From positions 47,825-111,824 of the forward strand of contig CAKTVL010000003.1 in NCBI GenBank assembly GCA_934623575.1: DNA of 64,000 nt, read 5' to 3'. Numbering within the stretch: position 1 is the first letter of the stretch; every line of letters starts with the position of its first letter. The DNA comes from an uncultured Oscillospiraceae bacterium. GTDB taxonomy: Bacteria; Bacillota; Clostridia; Oscillospirales; Oscillospiraceae. The position numbers and the translations under genes are program-made. Below are positions 8,896-18,464 of this stretch, piece by piece. The notes under the pieces were generated by a model. It was given only the letters and a program-made list of their open reading frames with translations. It searched no databases and had not been told where the DNA came from.

Positions 8896-10350
8896 ATGAA
8901 GCTGCATGAGCTGTTGAAGGGGCTTGACATTCTATCGTACACCGCCGATATGGACGCGGACATCCGGGAGGTGCAGTACGACTCCCGCCTGGTGGAGGGC
9001 GGCGACCTGTTCATCGCCGTGCCCGGCGCGGCGGCGGACGGCCACCGGTTCATCCCCATGGCGCTGGAAAAGGGCGCAGCCTGCGTGCTGTGCGAAAAGG
9101 CGCCGGAGGGCGATGTGCCCTACGTCCAGGTGGCGGACAGCCGCCGGGCGCTGGCGGTGGTGGGCGGCAACCGCTTTGACCATCCCGCCCGGGAGCTGAC
9201 CATGATCGGCGTCACCGGCACCAGCGGCAAGACCACCAGCACCTATCTCATCAAGAGCATACTGGAGCAGAAGGCCGGGGCCAAGGTGGGCCTTATCGGT
9301 ACCATACAGAACATGATCGGCGACCAGGTGCTGCACACCGAGCGCACCACGCCGGAGTCCTTCGAGCTGCAGAAGCTGCTGCGGGAGATGGCCGACCAGG
9401 GCTGCACCCACGTGGTGATGGAGGTGTCCTCCCACGCGCTGATGCTGGACCGGGTATACGGCATCCGGTTCGCCGTGGGCATCTACACCAACCTGAGCCG
9501 GGATCATCTGGACTTCCACCACACCATGGAGGCCTATTGCGACGCCAAGGCGCTGCTGTTCCGCCAGTGCGATCTGGGCATCTACAACGCCGACGACCCG
9601 TGGGCGGCGCGCCTGATGGCCGGGGCCACCTGCCCCCGGCGGTTCTCCTACGCCGTCAGCGGACAGGCGGATCTCATGGCCAAGAACGTGGCGCTGCACT
9701 CCGGCAGCGTGGACTTCGACGCTGAGGCGGACACGGAGTGGTGCCACGCCCATGTGGGCATCCCGGCGCTGTTCACCGTATACAACACGCTGGACGCCAT
9801 GGCCTGCTGCTGGAATCTGGGCGTGCCGCTGGCGGAGTGCGCCGACGCGCTGGAGAAGAACCACGGCGTCAAGGGCCGCATGGAGATCATCCCCACGCCG
9901 GGGACGGACTTCACCGTGCTCAACGACTACGCCCACAAGCCTGACGCGCTGGAGAAGGTGCTGCAATCCGCCAAGGAGTTCGCCAAGGGCCGGGTGGTGG
10001 CGCTGTTCGGCTGCGGCGGCGACCGGGATAAGACCAAGCGGCCCGTTATGGGCGAGATCGGCGCGCGTCTGGCGGACTTTGTCATCGTCACCAGCGACAA
10101 TCCTCGGACGGAGGATCCCATGGCCATCATCAACGACATCCTGCCGGGTATGGTGGGCTACGACACCCCTCACGCGGTGATACCCGACCGGGTGGAGGCC
10201 ATACACTATGCCATGGACCACGCGCAGCCGGGGGATGTGATCGTGCTGGCCGGTAAGGGGCACGAGGACTATCAGGAGATCGACCACAAGCACTATCCCA
10301 TGGATGAGCGGGTGATCGTGGCGGAGCATCTGAAGGAGATGCACAAATAA
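8896..10350 (+). CDS. murE: UDP-MurNAc-tripeptide synthetase MurE (meso-DAP adding)
   Basis: Adds the third residue to UDP-MurNAc-L-Ala-D-Glu. The ATG at 8896 after AAAGGAGA gives 484 residues. The ATP loop is TGTSGKTT (107-114). Substrate specificity is readable: DNPR at 401-404 is the signature of meso-diaminopimelate-specific MurE, so the peptidoglycan is predicted to be A1-gamma type. Mur ligase central-domain motifs (YTNLSRDHLDFH and the His/Asn of NDYAHKPDAL) are intact. Confidence 0.95.
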   Translation: MKLHELLKGLDILSYTADMDADIREVQYDSRLVEGGDLFIAVPGAAADGHRFIPMALEKGAACVLCEKAPEGDVPYVQVADSRRALAVVGGNRFDHPARELTMIGVTGTSGKTTSTYLIKSILEQKAGAKVGLIGTIQNMIGDQVLHTERTTPESFELQKLLREMADQGCTHVVMEVSSHALMLDRVYGIRFAVGIYTNLSRDHLDFHHTMEAYCDAKALLFRQCDLGIYNADDPWAARLMAGATCPRRFSYAVSGQADLMAKNVALHSGSVDFDAEADTEWCHAHVGIPALFTVYNTLDAMACCWNLGVPLAECADALEKNHGVKGRMEIIPTPGTDFTVLNDYAHKPDALEKVLQSAKEFAKGRVVALFGCGGDRDKTKRPVMGEIGARLADFVIVTSDNPRTEDPMAIINDILPGMVGYDTPHAVIPDRVEAIHYAMDHAQPGDVIVLAGKGHEDYQEIDHKHYPMDERVIVAEHLKEMHK

Positions 10351-10391
10351 AGAAAAGACCTCCGCGCAGCGGAGGGAAGGAGCAAGGTATT

Positions 10392-11390
10392 ATGGGAATT
10401 ATGGAGATCGTGCTGCCCATTGTGGTCAGCTTTGTGGTCACCGCCGCGGCGGGCAAGCTGCTGATCCCGGCGCTGGTGAAGCTGAAGGCGGGACAGTCCA
10501 TCAAGGAGATCGGCCCCACCTGGCACATGACCAAGCAGGGCACCCCCACCATGGGCGGACTGATGTTCATCATCGGTATCGGCCTGACCATTCTGGTGCT
10601 GGGCTGGCGGCGTATGCTGGCCGGCAGCTTCGTGCACCTGTACGTCTATCTGTTCGCGCTGGTGTTCGGTGCCATTGGGTATATCGACGACTATCAGAAG
10701 GTGAAGCACCACCAGAACACCGGACTGACCGCGCCGCAGAAGTTCGTTCTGCAGCTGGCGGCGGCGGTGGCGTTCCTGTGCCTGATGCGGTACGAGGGGA
10801 TGCTGAGCCCCAACCTGTATATCCCCTTCTGGAACACCCACATCGTGCTGCCGTGGCTGGTATACCTTGTGTTTGCAGCGTTTGTCATCGTGGGCACGGT
10901 GAACGCCGTGAACATCACGGACGGGCTGGACGGGCTGAGCAGCAGCGTGACGGTGCCAGTGGGACTGTTCTTTCTGGTGATGGCGGTGGTGTGGCCGGGA
11001 TTTGAGCAGCTGGGGCTGTTCTCCGGGGCGCTGGTAGGCGGCCTGCTGGGCTTTTTGCTGTACAACCACTACCCTGCCAAGGTGTTCATGGGCGATACGG
11101 GGTCGCTGTTTCTGGGCGGTGCCGTGGCGGCGTTGGCCTTCGCCTATGATATGCCGCTGGTGCTGATTTTGGTGGGGATCGTGTATATCTGCGAGACACT
11201 GAGCGACATTATCCAGGTGGCGTATTTCAAGGCCACACACGGCAAGCGCATCTTCAAAATGGCGCCGCTGCACCATCACTTTGAGATGTGCGGCTGGAAG
11301 GAGACCAAGGTGGTGGCGGTGTTCACCACGGCGAGTCTTATCGGGTGCGTTATCGCTTATTTCGCCGTTAAATATCGCTTTGCTGTTTAA
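10392..11390 (+). CDS. mraY: Phospho-MurNAc-pentapeptide transferase MraY
   Basis: Transfers phospho-MurNAc-pentapeptide to undecaprenyl phosphate to form lipid I. The integral membrane protein is 332 residues with about ten helices. Catalytic and Mg-binding residues are in place: Asp99-Asp100 in YIDDY, NITDGLDGL at 174-182, FMGDTGSL, and HHHFE at 294-298. The ribosome-binding region is preceded by a perfect 7-bp hairpin (CCTCCGC/GCGGAGG, about 10361-10377) whose 3' arm abuts the ribosome site. murF, usually found just before mraY, is absent. Confidence 0.95.
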   Translation: MGIMEIVLPIVVSFVVTAAAGKLLIPALVKLKAGQSIKEIGPTWHMTKQGTPTMGGLMFIIGIGLTILVLGWRRMLAGSFVHLYVYLFALVFGAIGYIDDYQKVKHHQNTGLTAPQKFVLQLAAAVAFLCLMRYEGMLSPNLYIPFWNTHIVLPWLVYLVFAAFVIVGTVNAVNITDGLDGLSSSVTVPVGLFFLVMAVVWPGFEQLGLFSGALVGGLLGFLLYNHYPAKVFMGDTGSLFLGGAVAALAFAYDMPLVLILVGIVYICETLSDIIQVAYFKATHGKRIFKMAPLHHHFEMCGWKETKVVAVFTTASLIGCVIAYFAVKYRFAV

Positions 11391-11531
11391 AAACGTTGTT
11401 GACTGCATTTTAGAACAGGCAAGAACGTAATGGAATAGGACGAGAACGAGGCGATGCGGCGGCGTAAACCGGGGACGGCAGGCGCGGGCGCGGGAAAAGC
11501 ACGCGGCGGTTTTTGAGGAAGGAGGGAGAGC

Positions 11532-12737
11532 ATGACCCGGGAGGAGCTGCAGGCGCGGAAGGCGCAGCAGGCACACATGCGGCAGGTGGAGAAGCGCCAC
11601 AAGGAGGCCGCCAAGGGGCAGATGGATCTCCCCTTCCTGATACTGACGCTGCTGCTGACGGCGGTGGGACTGATCATGCTGTTCTCCGCCAGCTTTCCCC
11701 GGGCGTACTACGACACCGGGGACGGCGCGTACTACTTCAAGCGGCAGGCCGCCTTCGCGGCCATCGGCCTTGTGGCCATGTTCATGGTCAGCAAGATCAA
11801 CTACCAGCGCTGGCGCGGCGCGGCGCGGCTGCTGGTGGGGCTGGCGCTGTTTCTGCTGATATTGGTCATCATCCCCCACAACCCGCTGGCCATTACCGCC
11901 AACAACGCCACCCGGTGGCTGGGCATCAAGGGCGTGTTCCAGTTCCAGCCGTCGGAGATCGCCAAGCTGGCGGTCATCGTGTACTTCTCCGACACCATCT
12001 CCAAAAAGCGGGAGAAGATGCTGACGTGGCGGCAGGGCATACTGCCCTATGTGGCGCTGCTGGCGGTCATCGGCGTGCTGATGATGCTGGAGCCCCACCT
12101 GTCGGGCACGGTGCTGATCTTTGCCACCGGCGCGGTGCTGATGATCGTGGGCGGCATACAGGGCTGGCTGGTGGCCGCCGGGGTAGGCGGCGTCAGCGTG
12201 CTGGGCTACCTGTTTATAAAGCTGGCGGAGAGCGGCGTTATCAAGTATGGCGCGGCGCGTATCGAGATGTGGCACAACCCGTGGGAGGACTACTACGGCG
12301 ACGGCTACCAGCTGGCGCAGAGCCTGATCACCATCGGCTCCGGCGGCCTGCTGGGCGTGGGACTGGGCCGTGGACGGCAGAAGTTCCTGTACCTGCCGGA
12401 GCAGTACAACGACTTCATTTTTTCCGTGGTGTGCGAGGAGCTGGGTCTGATCGGCGCGTGCGTCATCATGCTGATCTTCTCCATGCTGATCCTGCGGGGC
12501 TTCTGGATCGCCCTCCATGCCCGCGACCGCTTCGGCGCGCTGCTGGTGGTGGGCGTGATGACCCATCTGGCCTTGCAGACATTTTTGAACATCGCCGTGG
12601 TGTCCGGCTTCGTGCCCACCACGGGCATCTCCCTCCCCTTCTTCAGCTACGGCGGCACGGCACTGTGTTTGCAGCTGGTAGAGATGGGCATCGTGCTGAG
12701 CGTATCGCGGCAGATGCCCGCGGCACGGGCGGGATAA
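11532..12737 (+). CDS. ftsW: SEDS-family glycosyltransferase FtsW
   Basis: Septal peptidoglycan polymerase of the SEDS family, partner of the class B PBP encoded upstream. It has 401 residues with a charged N-terminal cytoplasmic segment of about 35 residues and about ten membrane helices. Family motifs include LMLFSAS in the first helix, NNATRWLGIKG...FQPSEIAKL, and the C-terminal PTTGISLPFFSYGGT. The ATG follows GGAAGGAGGGAGAG. murD, normally between mraY and ftsW, is not here; the 140-base gap between mraY and ftsW shows no ORF. Confidence 0.93.
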   Translation: MTREELQARKAQQAHMRQVEKRHKEAAKGQMDLPFLILTLLLTAVGLIMLFSASFPRAYYDTGDGAYYFKRQAAFAAIGLVAMFMVSKINYQRWRGAARLLVGLALFLLILVIIPHNPLAITANNATRWLGIKGVFQFQPSEIAKLAVIVYFSDTISKKREKMLTWRQGILPYVALLAVIGVLMMLEPHLSGTVLIFATGAVLMIVGGIQGWLVAAGVGGVSVLGYLFIKLAESGVIKYGAARIEMWHNPWEDYYGDGYQLAQSLITIGSGGLLGVGLGRGRQKFLYLPEQYNDFIFSVVCEELGLIGACVIMLIFSMLILRGFWIALHARDRFGALLVVGVMTHLALQTFLNIAVVSGFVPTTGISLPFFSYGGTALCLQLVEMGIVLSVSRQMPAARAG

Positions 12738-12841
12738 AAGCACAGAATCCGACAACAAATCGTAATATTTGGCAGATAAAATACAGAACGTATCGAATTT
12801 TTAGGTATGAGCCGCTCAAGGCGGCTGGCAGGAGCAACCGT

Positions 12842-13963
12842 ATGAGAGTGATATTTACCTGCGGCGGCACCGCGGGACATGTGAATCCGGCGCTGGCGCT
12901 GGCGGGCTATATGCGGGAAAAGGATCCCGCCACCGCCGTTCTGTTCGTGGGCACGCCCACGGGCATGGAGCGGGAGCTGGTGGCCAAGGCGGGGTACGAC
13001 TACGCCGCCGTGGAGGTCAGCAGCTTCCAGCGGAAGCTGAACGCCGAGGGCATCCGCCACAACCTGCACACCCTGCGGGTGCTGGCCTCCTCCGGGCGGC
13101 AGGCACGCGCCATCCTGCGGGATTTCAAGCCCGACCTGGTGGTGGGCACCGGCGGCTACGCCAGCTATCCCATGGTGAAGGCGGCGGCCAAGGCCCACAT
13201 TCCCACCGCCGTACACGAGAGCAATATGGTGCCCGGCCTGACCACGAAGATGCTGGAGGAGTACGCCGACGTCATCATGGTGGGCTTTGAGGACTGCCGC
13301 CAGCACTACCGGCACCCGGAGCGCATCGCCGTCACCGGCACGCCGGTGCGGGGCGATTTCTTCCGGCTGAGCCGGGAGGAGGCGCGGAAAAAGCTGGGCT
13401 TTGACGACGACGCGCCCCTTGTGGTATCCTTTTGGGGAAGTCTGGGCGCCAGCCACATGAACGAGGCCATGGTGGACTTCTTCCGCCGGGAGGACGCGGA
13501 GGGCTACCCCTTCCGCCACATCCACGCGGCGGGCAAGGGCAGCTGGCCGGTCATGGAGCAGAAGCTGCGGGAGCTGGGTCTGCCCCGCTCCCCGCGTCTG
13601 GACGTGCGGCAGTATATCTACGACATGGACGTGGTGATGGCGGCGGCGGACGTGGTGCTGTGCCGCGCCGGTGCCTCCACCATCAGCGAGCTGACGGCGC
13701 TGGGCAAGCCCACGGTGATGGTGCCGTCCCCCTATGTGACCAACAACCACCAGGAGAAGAACGCGCGGCTGCTGGAAAGGCACGGCGGCGCGGTGGTCAT
13801 CACGGAACCGGAGAGCACCGGCGACGGGCTGTACGACGCCGTGGCGGCCATACTGAACGATGGGGAGACGCGGGCGCGCATGGCGCAGGCCATGCATTCG
13901 CTGGGCATCCCCGACGCCACGGAGCGCATTTACCACACGGTGATGGCGCTGGTGAAGAAGTAA
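12842..13963 (+). CDS. murG: UDP-GlcNAc:lipid I N-acetylglucosaminyltransferase MurG
   Basis: Makes lipid II by adding GlcNAc to lipid I on the cytoplasmic face. The ATG at 12842 gives 373 residues beginning MRVIFTCGGTAGHVNPA, the acceptor-site glycine loop (G8-G9-T10-A11-G12-H13). A second loop, GTGGYASYPM, and the UDP-GlcNAc-site region RAGASTISELTALGKPTVMVPSPY are intact. The open frame runs much further upstream, but that part is antiparallel noise over ftsW. The 104-base gap before it is A+T-rich. Confidence 0.94.
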   Translation: MRVIFTCGGTAGHVNPALALAGYMREKDPATAVLFVGTPTGMERELVAKAGYDYAAVEVSSFQRKLNAEGIRHNLHTLRVLASSGRQARAILRDFKPDLVVGTGGYASYPMVKAAAKAHIPTAVHESNMVPGLTTKMLEEYADVIMVGFEDCRQHYRHPERIAVTGTPVRGDFFRLSREEARKKLGFDDDAPLVVSFWGSLGASHMNEAMVDFFRREDAEGYPFRHIHAAGKGSWPVMEQKLRELGLPRSPRLDVRQYIYDMDVVMAAADVVLCRAGASTISELTALGKPTVMVPSPYVTNNHQEKNARLLERHGGAVVITEPESTGDGLYDAVAAILNDGETRARMAQAMHSLGIPDATERIYHTVMALVKK

Positions 13964-14033
13964 GACAGGCACCCCTCTCCCCTGTCCGGTCATACAATGG
14001 CGTAGCTGTTGGATGAGCGGAGAGGGAGGGTAT

Positions 14034-15284
14034 ATGGGATATATCACGATCGAGGGCGGCGTGCCGCTGCGGGGCGAGGTGACGGTGCAGGGGGCCAAGA
14101 ACAGCGTTCTGCCCATTCTGGCCGCCGCACTGCTGGCGGGGGACGTGTGCCGGATAGAGGGCTGTCCGCACCTGAGCGACGTGGAGTCGGCGGCGGACAT
14201 CCTGCGGTACTTAGGCTGCACCGTGCAGTGGGACGGCGGCGACCTGCTGGTGGACAGCACCACACTGACGCGGTGCGACATCCCCCAGACGCTGATGCGG
14301 CGGATGCGCTCGTCGGTGATCTTTCTGGGGGCCATACTGGCCCGGTGCGGCTGGGCGGAGCTGAGCTATCCCGGCGGGTGCGAGCTGGGGCCGCGGCCCA
14401 TTGATCTGCATCTGTCGGCGCTGCGCACCCTGGGCGCGGAGATCGACGACGCCGGCGGGACGCTGCGGTGCCGGGCGCGGCAGCTGACGGGCGGGCAGAT
14501 CATGCTGGCCACCCCCAGCGTGGGTGCCACGGAGAACGCCATGCTGGCCGCCTGCGGCGCGGAGGGCGAGACCGTCATCTGCAACGCGGCGCGGGAGCCG
14601 GAGATCGCGGACCTGCAGGCGTTCCTGTGCGCCATGGGCGCGGAGGTGCGGGGCGCAGGCGGCTCGGTCATTACGGTGGCGCCAAGGGCGCTGCACGGCT
14701 GCGTCCACCGGGTGATACCGGACCGGATCGCGGCGGCCACCTATCTATGCGCGGCGGCGGCCGCCGGAGGCGACGTGACGCTGCGGAGCACGGAATACCG
14801 GCACCTGGCCGCCGTGACCACGGCGCTGCAGCAGGCCGGGTGCGCCGTGGACTGCGGCGAGGAGTACATACAGCTGACGCGGACGGGGCCGCTGAAGGCC
14901 GTGCCACCGGTGCGGACGGCGCCCTATCCGGGGTTTCCCACCGACGCGCAGGCCATACTGATGGCGGCGCTGCTGCGGGCACAGGGCACCACGGTATTCG
15001 TGGAGAATATCTTTCAGAGCCGGTACCGTCATGTGCCGGAGCTGACGCGCATGGGCGCGGACATCCGCACCGAGGGGCGGGTGGCCGTGGTGTGCGGCGT
15101 GACACGGCTGCACGGCACCGACGTGGTGGCCACCGACCTGCGGGGCGGCGCGGCGCTGGCGGTGGCGGGGCTGTCCGCTGCGGGCAGCACCACGGTGCAG
15201 GGCGTGGGACACATACACCGGGGGTATGAGGACCTGCCCCGGGACCTGCGGGCGCTGGGCGCGCGCATTTGGGAAGAGAACTGA
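14034..15284 (+). CDS. murA: UDP-GlcNAc 1-carboxyvinyltransferase MurA
   Basis: First committed step of peptidoglycan synthesis: enolpyruvyl transfer from PEP to UDP-GlcNAc. I chose ATG 14034 (ribosome site GAGGGAGGG) over the in-frame ATG 14013; the protein is then 416 residues. Lys22-Asn23 in QGAKNSVLPIL match the substrate-binding pair of E. coli MurA, and Cys116 in PGGCELGPRPID is the fosfomycin-target cysteine. A Cys here, rather than Asp, predicts fosfomycin sensitivity at the target level. A murA copy within the dcw cluster is common in clostridia. Confidence 0.93.
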   Translation: MGYITIEGGVPLRGEVTVQGAKNSVLPILAAALLAGDVCRIEGCPHLSDVESAADILRYLGCTVQWDGGDLLVDSTTLTRCDIPQTLMRRMRSSVIFLGAILARCGWAELSYPGGCELGPRPIDLHLSALRTLGAEIDDAGGTLRCRARQLTGGQIMLATPSVGATENAMLAACGAEGETVICNAAREPEIADLQAFLCAMGAEVRGAGGSVITVAPRALHGCVHRVIPDRIAAATYLCAAAAAGGDVTLRSTEYRHLAAVTTALQQAGCAVDCGEEYIQLTRTGPLKAVPPVRTAPYPGFPTDAQAILMAALLRAQGTTVFVENIFQSRYRHVPELTRMGADIRTEGRVAVVCGVTRLHGTDVVATDLRGGAALAVAGLSAAGSTTVQGVGHIHRGYEDLPRDLRALGARIWEEN

Positions 15285-15307
15285 CAGACAGCGGAGGACA
15301 ACGGACG

Positions 15308-16066
15308 ATGGCAAGGCGCAGACGGTACAACCACAAGCGGCGGAGAGGGAGCATGAGCTTCCTCTACAAACTGCTGGCCTTTGTGCTGATCTGCACCGCC
15401 ATCGCCCTGGCACTGACGCTGTTTTTCCGCATACGGACCATCGACGTCAGCGGCAACGAGCGGTACTCCAGGCAGGAGATCATCGACGCGGCGGAGGTGA
15501 AGGAAGGGGACAATCTGTTCCTGATGAACAAGTACAATGCGGCGGAGCGGATACGGCAGGCGCTGCCGTATGTCGAGACGGTGCAGTTCCGGCGGACGCT
15601 GCCGGACGGGCTGGCTATCATCGTGACGGAGTGCAGCGACCCGGCGGCCATCGTGCAGGACGGGAAGGCGTATCTGCTGTGCAGCACGGGGAACATCGTG
15701 GACGAAATGGCGGCCGCAGCGGCCAAGGGGCGCATGCAGGTGAAGGGGCTGACGCTGCTGGAGCCGTCCGTGGGGCAGAAGGCCACGGCGGCGGAGGGGC
15801 AGGAGCTGGCGCTGGAGCAGCTGCTGGCCATCATGCAGGCGCTGGACGCGCGGGACATGACGGCGGAGGTATCGCTGCTGGACATGAGCGACCCGGCGCA
15901 GCTGACGCTGCGGTATATGGACCGGTTCAACGTATGCCTGCCCTGGGAGGCGGACTACGGCTACAAGCTGGACTATCTGCAGGCGGTGGTGGAGAAGCTG
16001 GAGGTCAACGAGAAGGGGACCATCAACATGATGCAGGATGGAAAGGCAAGGTTTATTCCCGAATAA
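15308..16066 (+). CDS. Division protein FtsQ/DivIB
   Basis: Bitopic divisome protein of 252 residues. The start ATG 15308 follows GCGGAGGA. A very basic cytoplasmic tail (MARRRRYNHKRRRG) leads to one TM helix (about 17-39) and a POTRA domain (about 40-110, beginning IRTIDVSGNERYS) followed by a beta domain. Position before ftsZ is canonical. It should pair with the FtsL-like protein encoded at 5854. ftsA, which follows ftsQ in many bacteria, is absent. Confidence 0.88.
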   Translation: MARRRRYNHKRRRGSMSFLYKLLAFVLICTAIALALTLFFRIRTIDVSGNERYSRQEIIDAAEVKEGDNLFLMNKYNAAERIRQALPYVETVQFRRTLPDGLAIIVTECSDPAAIVQDGKAYLLCSTGNIVDEMAAAAAKGRMQVKGLTLLEPSVGQKATAAEGQELALEQLLAIMQALDARDMTAEVSLLDMSDPAQLTLRYMDRFNVCLPWEADYGYKLDYLQAVVEKLEVNEKGTINMMQDGKARFIPE

Positions 16067-16140
16067 ATCGCATCGGTTGCTTTTTCGCGGGATTCCGCGG
16101 CGAAGGGCGGAAAGTTTTTTGGCAAAATGGGTGCTTGCAC

Positions 16141-16169
16141 TTGACGCTTGCGCGGATTCGTAATACAAT
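16141..16169 (+). promoter_or_regulatory. ftsZ promoter
   Basis: TTGACG (16141-16146) and TACAAT (16164-16169) with exactly 17 bases between them, close to consensus. It gives ftsZ its own transcription start about 60 bases before the gene, separate from the long upstream operon. Confidence 0.85.
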
Positions 16170-16236
16170 ACAAGATATAGCATTTACTTGGAGATAATCC
16201 GTCATTTTCATACAAATTATGGCAGGAGGAGCAGAC

Positions 16237-17355
<1,119 letters not shown>

Positions 17356-17362
17356 GAGATGA

Positions 17363-17394
17363 AAGGCAGACGGCGTGAGCCGTCTGCCTTTTTT
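17363..17394 (+). terminator. Intrinsic terminator of ftsZ / dcw cluster
   Basis: A 12-bp perfect stem (AAGGCAGACGGC, 17363-17374, with 17379-17390), loop GTGA, and a T-rich tail running to about 17401. Confidence 0.92.
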
Positions 17395-17523
17395 GTTTTT
17401 TTGGGGGGTGTAAAGGGTATTGGGAGGTTTTGTGGGGGTGGCGTGCAGGAAATCTCTGCGGGCGGGCCGATGTACCTAAAGGTACTTGCTGCGCGGCGTG
17501 GGCATCGGTCCCTACGGAGGGGA

Positions 17524-17561
17524 CGGATTGCCACGTCGGGCTTCGCCCTCCTCGCAATGAC
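17524..17561. repeat. Dispersed short palindromic repeat, copy 1
   Basis: GGATTGCCACGTCG...CTCCTCGCAATGAC with an internal inverted repeat (GGGC-TTC-GCCC). A second, shorter copy is at 37128-37161. The reverse strand of this family reads TCATTGCGAGG...GGCAATCC, a repetitive intergenic element seen in many bacterial genomes and often mis-annotated as a short protein (HCEERSDAAI). The rest of the 17395-17571 gap holds no gene. Confidence 0.7.
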
Positions 17562-17571
17562 AGGGCATGGG

Positions 17572-18315
17572 TCAGGCGGAGAGGGGGATGGGGACCCAGA
17601 CGGAGGTATAGTCGTCCTCAAAGACCAGATATATGTCGCTGGTCAGGTCTACGTCGGCGCTGTCCAGGTCGTAGGTGCAGAGGAACACGCCGTCGCCCTC
17701 CGCGGAGGCGGTGACATCGTCCACAGGCACCCACATCTCAAAGCCGTCATCGTCCACCCAGATAAGATCGGGGAAGGTCTGGTAGTCCCCCTCCTCCACC
17801 ACATAGGCCAGCAGGGACAGGTTCTCGTGGTTCAGCTCGGTATAGGCCACCACGAAGGCGCTGTCCCGCAGAGTGAAGGACTCGCCCACCGACACATACT
17901 GGCGGTCGGGGTAAGCCTCCTCAGAGGGGCCGACGGTGGCCCAGCCGTCGTCATAGACCGGATAGTCCGGCGTGATGGGGGCCAAATTGTAAAAAATGCA
18001 GCCGCGCAGCACGGCAAACAGCACGATCACGACCACGGCCACGGCGATGAAGGTCGCGGCGGAGGATGGATTTTTCCTGACAGCAGGGCGGCGGATATGG
18101 GGCCGGGGGCGGCGGGTCTGGTTTTCGTAGCAGACCTTCTCCTCGTGGCACTCCTTCTGCTCGTAGCAAACCTTCTCCTGTTCGGCGTAGTGGACGTCGC
18201 CGTCGGCGTCCACCCACTCCCGGCGGGGCGGGCGGTTATAGGCGCCGCACTTGGGGCAGAAGCCCTCACGGGAATCATAGGTCTTGCCGCAGGCCTTGCA
18301 GCGGATGGCAGGCAT
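17572..18315 (-). CDS. Zinc-ribbon single-pass membrane protein, function unknown
   Basis: A 247-residue protein with an N-terminal zinc ribbon (C6xxC9...C20xxC23), a short acidic, Cys/Glu-rich stretch with repeats of EKVCYE-like units (about 48-66), a basic linker, one transmembrane helix (about 86-107) and an extracytoplasmic domain of about 140 residues rich in Asp, Glu and aromatic residues. No known catalytic motif is visible. It is transcribed towards ftsZ from the other strand, and the ECF operon beyond it runs in the same direction. Confidence 0.65.
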   Translation of the reverse strand: MPAIRCKACGKTYDSREGFCPKCGAYNRPPRREWVDADGDVHYAEQEKVCYEQKECHEEKVCYENQTRRPRPHIRRPAVRKNPSSAATFIAVAVVVIVLFAVLRGCIFYNLAPITPDYPVYDDGWATVGPSEEAYPDRQYVSVGESFTLRDSAFVVAYTELNHENLSLLAYVVEEGDYQTFPDLIWVDDDGFEMWVPVDDVTASAEGDGVFLCTYDLDSADVDLTSDIYLVFEDDYTSVWVPIPLSA

Positions 18316-18425
18316 AGGCGGTCCTCCCTTCTGGAATTTCTGCCCCCATTATACAGGAGCGGCGGCGGAATGTCCATCACCTTTCGGTTGCGGCGGGAAA
18401 ATAGCCGGGAAACTTCAGGTTGCGG

Positions 18426-18463
18426 AAAAAACGTCCCCATACCCTGAGGGTACGGGGACGTTT
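18426..18463 (-). terminator. Terminator of the ECF transporter operon
   Basis: The arms AAACGTCCCC (18429-18438) and GGGGACGTTT (18454-18463) enclose a further TACCC/GGGTA pair. On the minus strand the hairpin is followed by six T. It lies just past the stop of the ABC gene. Confidence 0.85.
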
Positions 18464-18464
18464 C

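Noticed and set aside
11513..13963. A very long plus-strand open frame (over 800 codons) through ftsW into murG
   Set aside because: The first part is a GC-rich frame over ftsW with Arg/Gly/Ala-rich translation; only the section from 12842 is MurG.
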